Assembly (NCBI GenBank): GCA_026125895.1
Contig: JAHCKG010000001.1
Coordinates: 310,001 to 374,000 of the forward strand
Reading direction: 5' to 3'
DNA from: Pseudolabrys sp.
GTDB taxonomy: Bacteria > Pseudomonadota > Alphaproteobacteria > Rhizobiales > Xanthobacteraceae
DNA: 64,000 nt
Shown here one piece after another: positions 1 to 6,728 of the stretch (within the stretch, counting starts at the first letter, position 1; the number at the start of each line of letters is the position of its first letter). A program made the translations under genes and the position numbers. The notes beneath the pieces were generated by a model. It did no database searches, was not told the origin of the DNA, and was given only the letters and a program-made list of their open reading frames with translations.

Positions 1-428
1 TCGATCGCACTCGAACGAGTTTCTTTCCAGCTGCCCCCCGTTGCGCCCATGTAATACGCCTTAATATCTAGAGCCGAGAAGCCAAAAGGATTTGTGCCGG
101 TAAACTTGTGGAAATAGTAATTTATGAATGACCAATCAAATGGCGCATTAAAGCCAATGAAAATGGGAGTTGCGTCGTCTCCGATGGTCTCTCGAATCCA
201 AGCTGCAAATTCAACCATCGCTTCTTTAGGTGGGCGTCCAGTGCGAGATAGAGTGTCGAGCGAGAGGCCGCTAACCTCCAGAGCCTTCGGATCGGCGTTA
301 TTATTGATTGGCTGTAACTCGCAAGAAAATACCAAAGCCTCGTCGTCTACGTGACAGGCACCTATCGAAAGAAGGCTGAATTCACCCGGTATCGGTCCAG
401 AGGTCTCCACATCAATTGAGATAAACAC
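1..428 (-). CDS. DnaQ-like (DEDDh) 3'-5' exonuclease, partial, probable CBASS accessory
   Basis: Only the first 142 or so residues lie in the window; the rest is beyond the left edge. Seen on the minus strand: ExoI motif IDVET (metal-binding D and E) at residues 5-9 and ExoII motif NAPFD at about 94-98; ExoIII would lie outside. This is the DnaQ exonuclease fold, which removes nucleotides from 3' ends of nucleic acids. No in-frame ATG exists, so GTG at 428 is chosen because the conserved VFISIDVET begins there; this overlaps the HORMA stop codon by 17 bases. Family knowledge: stand-alone DEDDh exonucleases (Cap18 class) occur as accessory genes in HORMA-containing CBASS operons, which fits the two genes upstream. 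The unusual start and abrupt junction may reflect a small deletion. Confidence 0.75.
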   Translation of the reverse strand, partial: MFISIDVETSGPIPGEFSLLSIGACHVDDEALVFSCELQPINNNADPKALEVSGLSLDTLSRTGRPPKEAMVEFAAWIRETIGDDATPIFIGFNAPFDWSFINYYFHKFTGTNPFGFSALDIKAYYMGATGGSWKETRSSAI

Positions 429-843
429 TTCGCGCTGCCGAAGGCACCCAGCCGATCTTGAGCTTGCCGCGCATCGCCTCTTTTTCGTCAGCGGTATAGT
501 TGGCGGTATAAATAAGGACGATTCGCAGGTGAGCGTTTGCGACGCGGGGCCACATAACGCCGCCCGGGCGGCTCATCGTAAGCGCGCCGGATTCGGTGTT
601 GACCGTATATCGCGTTGCACGCACTTCCACCGACCCGCTAAGCAGCGTGAGGTCAACTTGCTTCAAGAAGCCCTTTTTCGCCAAAGCCTCGACGTCGTGT
701 GCATAGTTACGCGCCGTCTCTTCGGTGATCGCGCCAGAACTTTGTGCCATCATCAGAAGATCGGCAGTGAAGCGCCGCGCCACGGTTTCGACATCGGCGA
801 CGCTGTAGGAATAGGTCTTACTTGCACTGGCGGTCTGGGTCAT
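412..843 (-). CDS. cap7: Bacterial HORMA-domain protein of a type III CBASS system
   Basis: A 143-residue protein with the look of the bacterial HORMA family: an N-terminal SYSVADVETVARRF helix, a YAHDVEALAKKGFL segment, the strand TLLSGSVEVRATRY, then MSRPGGVMWPR and LRIVL. In type III CBASS the HORMA protein binds the CD-NTase and switches on second-messenger synthesis when it meets phage peptides; a TRIP13 ATPase resets it. The ATG at 843 is preferred over a more upstream one because it overlaps the TGA of the preceding CD-NTase frame (ATGA), implying translational coupling. As I remember the family, members continue about 25-30 residues past the WVPS segment with a tail that acts as closure motif; here the protein stops after WVPSAARSVYLN, so the C-terminus may be lost. 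No TRIP13 gene is in view; it could lie left of the window. Confidence 0.72.
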   Translation of the reverse strand: MTQTASASKTYSYSVADVETVARRFTADLLMMAQSSGAITEETARNYAHDVEALAKKGFLKQVDLTLLSGSVEVRATRYTVNTESGALTMSRPGGVMWPRVANAHLRIVLIYTANYTADEKEAMRGKLKIGWVPSAARSVYLN

Positions 844-1493
844 GCTGCTTCCTCGATCCTGAAACGGGGTCCGAACCATTCCTTCCACACCTCATTGTCA
901 TCCTCGGCTGAGGCAAAATGTGCGGCCTCCCAAGCTCCTTGAGCAGCGGCGACGATATCGATGCGTTCAGCTTCGGTAATACGGCTTGCAACGTTATTCA
1001 GGCTGTAGACCGGGTCGATGATGACGACCGGGTCGGTGAATTCACCGAAGGGCGCAATATTTTCCGGAAACTGAATCTTTTCCTTCAGCCCGGACTGAGC
1101 GATGTAGAGGAGGATCCGGCAAAACCGCTGTTCGATGGTTCCGGCATTGCCCTCGGTGTCGAGGTCGTAAGCGACGATTAGTTCGACAATGACGGACTTC
1201 AGCGGCTTCAGCTCTGCATGGTTGCGCCACTTCTTCAGCAGGCGCACCAAGGTGCGGAAGTCCTTATCTTTGTCCTTCCGGTCCCGTACGAACTTGATCT
1301 GGCACGGTGCGCAGGTTTCCATCTTTGACTCGTCTTGAAGGTCAAACTGCCAGCCGTATCCCGCGCGCTTCGGGTCTTCAATTACGGGCACGATGTCGAC
1401 GCTAAGACCGCTGCCGACGAACGAAACCGTGGCGGCCTTACGTTGGATTTCAAAGTCCTCGACATCCTTGTTCGGGTAGATTTCGACCAGCAA
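840..1493 (-). pseudogene. CD-NTase (CBASS cyclic-oligonucleotide synthase), 5'-truncated
   Basis: The frame matches the C-terminal two thirds of a CD-NTase. Visible are the strand carrying the third metal-binding acidic residue, SVDIVPV, followed by W-x-F and the helical domain with FRTLVRLLKKWRN, a long helix SVIVELIVAYDL and the closing W..WFGPRF motif near the end. CD-NTases make cyclic di- or trinucleotides that fire a toxic effector. The essential N-terminal part (GS motif and the D-x-D pair) is missing. In-frame reading continues without ATG upstream of the TTG at 1493 to a TAG at 1593-1595, where unrelated DNA begins. The coding portion ends in an ATGA overlap with HORMA. With only one of three catalytic acids left, no synthase activity is expected. 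Confidence 0.7.
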
Positions 1494-1585
1494 CTTGTAA
1501 ATTGTGTCGTTGATCCGCGACGCATGCGGAAACCTAAAGGCATATCTCGAAACGGCACTGACTTTCGACGGCCGGGAGGAGGTCG

Positions 1586-1894
1586 TTGAGTTCTAAGCTC
1601 CCTCCGTATCAGCCGCCTTCTCCGTTTACTCCGTTCCTGCGGCGATTCACCGATGAGCGGGCGCGCGATCTCTCTGAGACCAGGGCGCTCTACGAAGAAG
1701 TGCGCACTGCGCATTTGGCGTCGCTCTGGTCCAAGGAAGATGCCATTGAGCGGGTGAATGGATTTGTCGCCGAATGGGTCGGCAAAGTCGTCGGGCTCCC
1801 CGAAGCGAAGCGTGCCGAAGGGCATCGCCCCACATATTCCGGTGTTCGACAAGTCGAAGCGAGAGGACGGCACTTTCTCGCGCAGCGACTTTAG
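1586..1894 (+). CDS. Chimeric small ORF of unknown origin, running into IS remnant
   Basis: A TTG-started frame (102 codons) preceded by a strong GGGAGGA Shine-Dalgarno at 1574-1580. The first 75 or so residues look like ordinary protein (for example DERARDLSETRALYEEV) but I recognise no family. From about 1815 the DNA is IS1182-type transposase read in a different frame, so the C-terminal quarter is junk. It is probably the 5' end of a gene whose remainder was replaced by the IS, or a fusion created by the same rearrangement that truncated the CD-NTase next to it. It may not be expressed as a functional protein. Confidence 0.3.
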   Translation: MSSKLPPYQPPSPFTPFLRRFTDERARDLSETRALYEEVRTAHLASLWSKEDAIERVNGFVAEWVGKVVGLPEAKRAEGHRPTYSGVRQVEARGRHFLAQRL

Positions 1895-2324
1895 ATATGA
1901 CCCGACCAGCGACGTCTACCACTGCCCGGGTGGCAAGAAGCTTGGAACCAGCGGCACCGTGCATGAGGGCAAGACGCTTCTGCATCGCGCCAGCAAGCTC
2001 GGCTGCGATGGATGTCCGCTCAAACCCCAGTGCTGCCCAAAGGAGCCGGCACGCAAGATCCCGCGCGATATCCACGAACGCGCCCGAGACGTTGCCCGGT
2101 CGTTCGCAGGAACTGAGGCCTTCGAGCAATCACGCCGCGAGCGCAAGAAGATCGAGATGCGGTTCGCGCACTTGAAGCGCATCCTGAGGCTCGGGCGGCT
2201 CAGGCTGCGTGGGCCACGAGGCGCTCAGGATGAGTTCGTCCTCGCTGCCATCGCTCAGAACCTGCGGCGGCTCACAACCCTTGTCGCTCGGCCGCCACCC
2301 GCTCGGGCACTGTGCATCGCGTAA
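1758..2324 (+). mobile_element. IS1182-family transposase remnant (C-terminal part)
   Basis: From about 1815 the frame encodes the C-terminal third of an IS1182-type DDE transposase: HIPVFDKSKREDGTFSR, a Cys-rich segment with GCDGCPLKPQCC, and the closing helix ERKKIEMRFAHLKRILRL followed by RLRLRGP. Full members are about 450 residues; here the N-terminal two thirds, including the first two catalytic acids, are absent and the frame upstream of 1815 is unrelated. The element cannot transpose by itself. The 220 bases after it hold no gene; the stretch around 2415-2450 resembles an IS end or intergenic repeat. Its position against the truncated CD-NTase suggests that insertion or IS-mediated deletion destroyed the defence operon. 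Confidence 0.8.
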
Positions 2325-2546
2325 CGTTGAAGCCGCGTAGACAGCGTCAGGGCCGGCGGATCAAAGCCCGACGCCTTTAGCCGAACGGCTCACGGGCATC
2401 CATCGGCTACAGCCGCCTTTTGCAACAAAATCGACCCTAAAGCGGACATCAATTGCACCAAATGCGCCGCGTCAGTGTCCACGAATAGATTACCAAGAGT
2501 GACGCAACCCAAGCCCTGATTGCTTGAGGCGATAACGGATTGATGT

Positions 2547-3356
2547 TCAGATAGGTGAGTTAGGGCTGAAGTTGGGTCTGCGTTTCTCACGAAGAGCCGA
2601 GATTCCCTCTTTAATATCTGGCCCGGAAAAGCCCATGAACTCTAACCCCAGCGATGCATCAAAAATTGGCCCAGCCGCTCTCAACCAATTGTTGAGTGCG
2701 TACTTAGTGCCGCGAACAGCGCCAGGCGATAGCTTGATGAGCCGTTGGCAAATGCCCATTGCTGTCTCGACAACTTTATCATCATCAACGCAGACGCTTG
2801 CGAGGCCGATGCGTTCCGCCTCCTCACCGGTAACAGTCTCGCACAGCAGTAGGTAATATTTGGCTTTGGCCATACCGCAAAGCAAAGGCCATATGATCGC
2901 GGCGTGGTCGCCGGCGGCGACACCGAGACGGGTATGGCCGTCGATGATCTTGGCGGTGCGGCCGACCACGACGATGTCAGAAACCATCGCTGCTGACAGG
3001 CCGGCGCCAACCGCGGGCCCCTGGATCGCGGCGACGATAGGCTTGGAGCAGTTGATTATATTGTACACGAGGTCGCGGGCTTCGCGCCAAGCGGTCATCC
3101 GCGCTTCGAAGTCAGTACTCATCTCTTCCAGCAGGCTTATATCGCCGCCGGCGGAATAGGTGCCACCATCGCCGCGCAACAATACGCAGGAAGTTTCGGG
3201 ATCGGCGTCGATGTCGCGCCAGACGTCGGCAATCTCGCGATGGCCGTCACGGTTAAGCGAATTCAGCTTGCCAGGATTGCTGATGATGACTTCGAGAATA
3301 GACGGCGCCGGACGATTGAACTTCAGCACTTTGTAGGCGTCATAATCCACTCGCAT
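2547..3356 (-). CDS. Enoyl-CoA hydratase/isomerase family protein
   Basis: A 269-residue crotonase-fold protein, the usual length. The oxyanion-hole segments are visible: SAGGDISLL near residue 70 and the [18 protein letters not shown] helix near 115, followed by a family-typical [10 protein letters not shown] stretch and a C-terminal trimerisation region. Crotonases hydrate, isomerise or otherwise process enoyl-CoA esters. GGGAG lies about 7 bases before the ATG. The gene follows the acyl-CoA synthetase alpha gene after 53 bases in the same direction and so probably shares its promoter and TetR control. Where the family often has E at the catalytic positions this protein has a DHA stretch, so the exact reaction is uncertain. 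Confidence 0.9.
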   Translation of the reverse strand: MRVDYDAYKVLKFNRPAPSILEVIISNPGKLNSLNRDGHREIADVWRDIDADPETSCVLLRGDGGTYSAGGDISLLEEMSTDFEARMTAWREARDLVYNIINCSKPIVAAIQGPAVGAGLSAAMVSDIVVVGRTAKIIDGHTRLGVAAGDHAAIIWPLLCGMAKAKYYLLLCETVTGEEAERIGLASVCVDDDKVVETAMGICQRLIKLSPGAVRGTKYALNNWLRAAGPIFDASLGLEFMGFSGPDIKEGISALREKRRPNFSPNSPI

Positions 3357-3409
3357 CGTCGGCTCCCGTTGTTCTCAGGAAAATTCTGGCAGCATGGCGC
3401 GTTGCGCTT

Positions 3410-4801
3410 CTAGGCGTCTTCGAGATTGCGACTGGCGACGGCGATCGCAATCAGCGCTCCGACTGCGCGCGCTGGTGAGTCAAAGGTCGGAAAACTCTTC
3501 TCGCGGAACATTGCCAGTGCTTCTGGCGTCTGCTCGACGCTGCCGGTCCAGCACACGATCAGCGGCTTTTCCGTCAATTGTGCGGATTCGATCAGGTGGC
3601 GGGCGAAATCGAGATTGCGGGCAAAGGTCAGCACCACGATGACGGCGTCAATCGAATCATCGGCGACCGCGAGATCGAGAATCTGGCGTAAATCGTTGGG
3701 TCGGCTGATGATGGCGCCGGTCAGATCGACCGGATTGCTGGCCGAACCGAAAAACGGCAGGTGCTTGGCGATCTTCTGCTGCAATCCGGGGTCGAACGGC
3801 AAGACCTGGAACTTGGCCATTTCGCAGAGCTCAGCGGTCTCCACGCCGAGTCCGCCGGCGAGCGAGATCACGGCAATCCGGTCGCCTTGCAACGTTTTGC
3901 CCAGCGACAGCGCGGTCGCGGAGTCGACCGCATTCATGGTGTCAGTCGCCCGCACGATTCCCAGCTCGTCGAATACGCCTTCGACCACGCGATCGTCGCC
4001 AGCCAGGGCGCCGGTGTGCGACAGGGCCGCGCGCTGGCCGACGCCGCTGCGCCCGACCTTGTTTATGACTATGCGCTTTTTCCCGCGCATGGCGCGAGCC
4101 GCGGCAACGAAACGCTTCGCATCGCGGATCTGCTCGACATACATCAGGACGACATCGCAGCTATCGTCATTGCCAAGCCATTCCAGTACGTCGCTCGCGG
4201 AAATGTCCGATTCGTTACCGGTGGTGATGACCGAATGGATGCCGCCGCCGTTGCGCGACAGGCGGTTGGCCATCATTCCGGAGATCGCGCCGGACTGCGA
4301 TACAATCGCAATGCCGCCCGGCTTGAGCCCGATGAACATCGGACTGAAGCTCAGCAGCAGATCGTTGCCGGGGAATACGATGCCCTCGCAGTTCGGGCCG
4401 AGCAGGCGCAGGCGCGATGTTGCGAGGAAAGTTTTCAGGGCCTTTTCATATTCGGCCCCGGCGCCGCCCGATTCTGCAAAGCCTGACGTAACGCCGATCA
4501 CGGCGTGGACGCCGTTGGCTTCGCATTGCTCCAGCACTCCCAGCATCTGCGCCGCCGGGACGAAGCTGACCGCGACATCGACCGGGCCGCCGGCCTCGCT
4601 CAGGTCGCGGGCGACCGGCAGCCCCAGGATTTCGCCGCCGCGTGGGTTGATCGGGATGATTCGGCCGGAATACTTGCCTTCTTTCAATAGCTTGATGGCG
4701 ACATGACCGAGCTTCGTCGGGTCTTCCGAGGCCCCGAACAGCGCGATCGAACGGGGATTGGCGACGAGGCTCAACACTTCCTGAGTATCCCGGCGGGCCA
4801 T
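3410..4801 (-). CDS. NDP-forming acyl-CoA synthetase, alpha (CoA-binding/ligase) subunit
   Basis: A 463-residue protein resembling the alpha part of ADP-forming acetyl-CoA synthetases (succinyl-CoA synthetase superfamily). Domain order: CoA-binding Rossmann domain at the N-terminus (SIALFGASEDPTKLGH, then INPRGGEILGLPV), a ligase domain with SQSGAISG and LGPNCEGI, and a second flavodoxin-like domain with AGGLGVETAELCE and NPVDLTG. The phosphorylated histidine candidate is in ALSHTGALAGDD. The ATP-grasp beta subunit is not fused; a matching one lies at 14824-15516 in the divergent operon, so the pair probably forms one enzyme converting an organic acid to its CoA ester using ATP. ATG at 4801 is chosen for its GAGG site; an ATG at 4813 is an alternative. 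TetR-box-like palindromes lie just upstream. Confidence 0.85.
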   Translation of the reverse strand: MARRDTQEVLSLVANPRSIALFGASEDPTKLGHVAIKLLKEGKYSGRIIPINPRGGEILGLPVARDLSEAGGPVDVAVSFVPAAQMLGVLEQCEANGVHAVIGVTSGFAESGGAGAEYEKALKTFLATSRLRLLGPNCEGIVFPGNDLLLSFSPMFIGLKPGGIAIVSQSGAISGMMANRLSRNGGGIHSVITTGNESDISASDVLEWLGNDDSCDVVLMYVEQIRDAKRFVAAARAMRGKKRIVINKVGRSGVGQRAALSHTGALAGDDRVVEGVFDELGIVRATDTMNAVDSATALSLGKTLQGDRIAVISLAGGLGVETAELCEMAKFQVLPFDPGLQQKIAKHLPFFGSASNPVDLTGAIISRPNDLRQILDLAVADDSIDAVIVVLTFARNLDFARHLIESAQLTEKPLIVCWTGSVEQTPEALAMFREKSFPTFDSPARAVGALIAIAVASRNLEDA

Positions 4802-4819
4802 TGGCAACCTCATTAACAG

Positions 4820-4835
4820 TCGACTATTCGGTCGA
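4820..4835. promoter_or_regulatory. Degenerate TetR-operator-like palindrome
   Basis: TCGACTATTCGGTCGA agrees at 12 of 16 positions with CCGACTGGACGGTCGG found at 4928-4943 (reverse strand). It lies 19 bases before the synthetase alpha start codon, a position where a repressor would block transcription or early elongation. Inferred from similarity only. Confidence 0.4.
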
Positions 4836-4927
4836 TTACGATTAGCTATTCGAACTGAAAGCGGGCCCAATTTGTAGCCATTTGCGGGCAACTCATGGAT
4901 AGTTCGCCGAAGTAGCAGAAAATACGA

Positions 4928-4943
4928 CCGACCGTCCAGTCGG
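4928..4943. promoter_or_regulatory. TetR operator (site 1)
   Basis: CCGACCGTCCAGTCGG; its reverse complement CCGACTGGACGGTCGG differs at one base from the site at 5693-5708. It lies in the divergent gap between the synthetase alpha gene and tetR, 55 bases before the tetR start, so it could serve both genes and allow autoregulation. Confidence 0.7.
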
Positions 4944-4997
4944 GATAACATCCAGGGTCAGATCACACAAGATGACACAAGAGACGAGCGCTAGAAT

Positions 4998-5591
4998 ATG
5001 AAACGACCCCACAACGGCAGTGAGGGAGTGCAGCGCTTTCGCATTCTGGAGAGTTCAGCCCGTCTGTTTGCCCACCAGGGTTTTGAAGCCACGTCGCTCA
5101 ACGAAATCGCCGAGGAAGTCAGCCTGTCCAAGGCCACGATCTATCATTATTTCGCCAGCAAGGAGGAGATCTACAGTGAGATTATCCTCGATACGTTAGA
5201 GCGGCTGCTGTCCTTCGTTAAGGAATCGATCGACCGTAACGATACGGCTTCACGGCGCCTGGTGGCCGCTATGGAGGCCCACGGTCAATTCTTCGAGGAT
5301 AATTTTTGGGCCTTTACAGCAATGCTAATTGGCTTTGGCGGCATTCGCGAACTCAACCGCCGCGCTCGCGCGGTGGCCTTACGCGACAGCTATGAGGAGC
5401 TTCTCCGCGACGTCGTCAAAGCCGGCATCGAGTCCGGCGAATTCCGAAAAGCCGATCCGGTCATAACGGCGCGGGCAATTCTGTCGATGCTCAACTGGAT
5501 GGCGCGCTGGTACAAGCCCGGCGGACCGAAAAGGGCGCGCGAGTTCGCGCAGGAATACGCAAGCCTCATCATGCAGGGGCTGTGCGTGTAG
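4998..5591 (+). CDS. TetR/AcrR-family transcriptional regulator
   Basis: A 197-residue regulator with a typical TetR N-terminal helix-turn-helix: FRILESSARLFAHQGFEATS, then LNEIAEEVSLSKATIYHYF at about residues 30-50, followed by the KEEIYSEI helix. The C-terminal ligand domain contains the conserved arginine-rich stretch and a W-rich end. It is divergent from the acyl-CoA synthetase alpha gene and co-oriented with the TRAP operon. Palindromes matching one consensus occur before itself, before the alpha gene and before the TRAP binding-protein gene, making it the likely repressor of both operons. The inducer is probably the substrate or its CoA ester, as in FadR-like TetR proteins of fatty-acid degradation; that is inference. 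Confidence 0.92.
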   Translation: MKRPHNGSEGVQRFRILESSARLFAHQGFEATSLNEIAEEVSLSKATIYHYFASKEEIYSEIILDTLERLLSFVKESIDRNDTASRRLVAAMEAHGQFFEDNFWAFTAMLIGFGGIRELNRRARAVALRDSYEELLRDVVKAGIESGEFRKADPVITARAILSMLNWMARWYKPGGPKRAREFAQEYASLIMQGLCV

Positions 5592-5692
5592 CGGCCGCAT
5601 CGATTTTCTCGAAGGCCAGGGCCTCAAAAGAAAATTCCAGAACTTCTCCCGCCGGTTTGCCCTTGATCGGGCAGCCGACCTCTGTTTAACTA

Positions 5693-5708
5693 CCGACCGG
5701 ACGGTCGG
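5693..5708. promoter_or_regulatory. TetR operator (site 2) before the TRAP/catabolic operon
   Basis: CCGACCGGACGGTCGG, an almost perfect palindrome, ends 33 bases before the ATG of the TAXI binding-protein gene. It matches the reverse strand of 4928-4943 in 15 of 16 bases, which strongly suggests one regulator for both sides of the locus. Confidence 0.75.
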
Positions 5709-5741
5709 GAGCAAGACCGCCGCAATTTGGGAGGAATGCCT

Positions 5742-6704
5742 ATGACCAGGACCAAGAAACTTGCTGCGCGAGCTTTTGCCTTCGGCGCCTTTTTGGCGCT
5801 CGCGGTGGCGCCGGCCTCGGCGCAAAAATCCTCGATTACGCTCGGTTCGACCAATTCGACGTCCAGCCATTATGCCGTCGCCGTGGCGATGTCGAAGGCG
5901 ATTAAGGCCGGTATGCCGAACGCAAACGTATCGGTGATCGAAACCGGCGCCAGCGTCGACAACACCCGGCGCCTGACGCGCAATGAAATTGACCTCGGTC
6001 TGATTGCGGTCGACACCGGCATTCAGGCCATCAACGGCACGGGGCCGTTCAAGGACAAAGCGGTCACCGATCTGGTCTCGGTCTATGCCTATGACGTATC
6101 GGTACTGAATATCGCGGTGCGCGCCGACTCCGGCGTGACCAATGTTTCCGAACTCCAAGGTAAGAAGTTCAATGCCGGCATCCGCGGCAGCGGCGCCGAG
6201 GTGCTGACCCGCGAATCCTTCTCGATTCTCGGCATCGAGCCGGTCTGGACTCCCGGAACGGTGCAGGACGCATCCGAAGGCATCCAAAACCGCCAGATTG
6301 TCGGCTACGCCAAATACGGACCCGGCACCGGCATCGACGCAACGCTCCGCGAACTGCTGACCTCCACGGAAATGCGCCTGATCGGTTTCGATAAGGCCCA
6401 GCAGGAGAAGGTACTCGCCAAGGTCAAGGGCGTCGGTTTTACGACGGTCAGTGAAAACATCATCCCCGGCCAAAAGGCGGTTGACGTACCGGTGGTGCCG
6501 ATTGTCTACGCGACGCGTCTTGCGGTGATGGACGATCAGACGGCCTACAACGTGGCCAAGTCGATCTACGAGAACCGCCAGACGCTTATCGACACCTGGC
6601 CGCATCTGAAGAATTTCAACTTCAAGCAGCAGGCGCTGCTCGCCGACAAGCTCGGCTTCCCGCTGCACCCTGGGGCCAAGCGTTTCTGGGAATCGCTGCC
6701 TTAG
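5742..6704 (+). CDS. TAXI-family TRAP transporter solute-binding protein
   Basis: A 320-residue periplasmic binding protein. The signal peptide is clear: TRTKKLAARAF, a hydrophobic core, and cleavage after PASAQ. The mature protein starts with the TAXI hallmark ITLGSTNSTSSHYAVAVAMS and later has VIETGASVDNTRRL and NEIDLGLI. TAXI proteins capture carboxylates and hand them to a fused TRAP permease, encoded immediately downstream. ATG at 5742 has GGGAGG 7 bases upstream; an ATG at 5736 is too close to that site. It is the first gene of the long catabolic operon and lies behind TetR operator 2. Confidence 0.93.
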   Translation: MTRTKKLAARAFAFGAFLALAVAPASAQKSSITLGSTNSTSSHYAVAVAMSKAIKAGMPNANVSVIETGASVDNTRRLTRNEIDLGLIAVDTGIQAINGTGPFKDKAVTDLVSVYAYDVSVLNIAVRADSGVTNVSELQGKKFNAGIRGSGAEVLTRESFSILGIEPVWTPGTVQDASEGIQNRQIVGYAKYGPGTGIDATLRELLTSTEMRLIGFDKAQQEKVLAKVKGVGFTTVSENIIPGQKAVDVPVVPIVYATRLAVMDDQTAYNVAKSIYENRQTLIDTWPHLKNFNFKQQALLADKLGFPLHPGAKRFWESLP

Positions 6705-6728
6705 TCGCCACGGATGGAGTTGGCTACA

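Noticed and set aside
1586-2324. Intact, active insertion sequence
   Set aside because: Only the C-terminal third of the transposase is present, and no matching left terminal repeat could be found.
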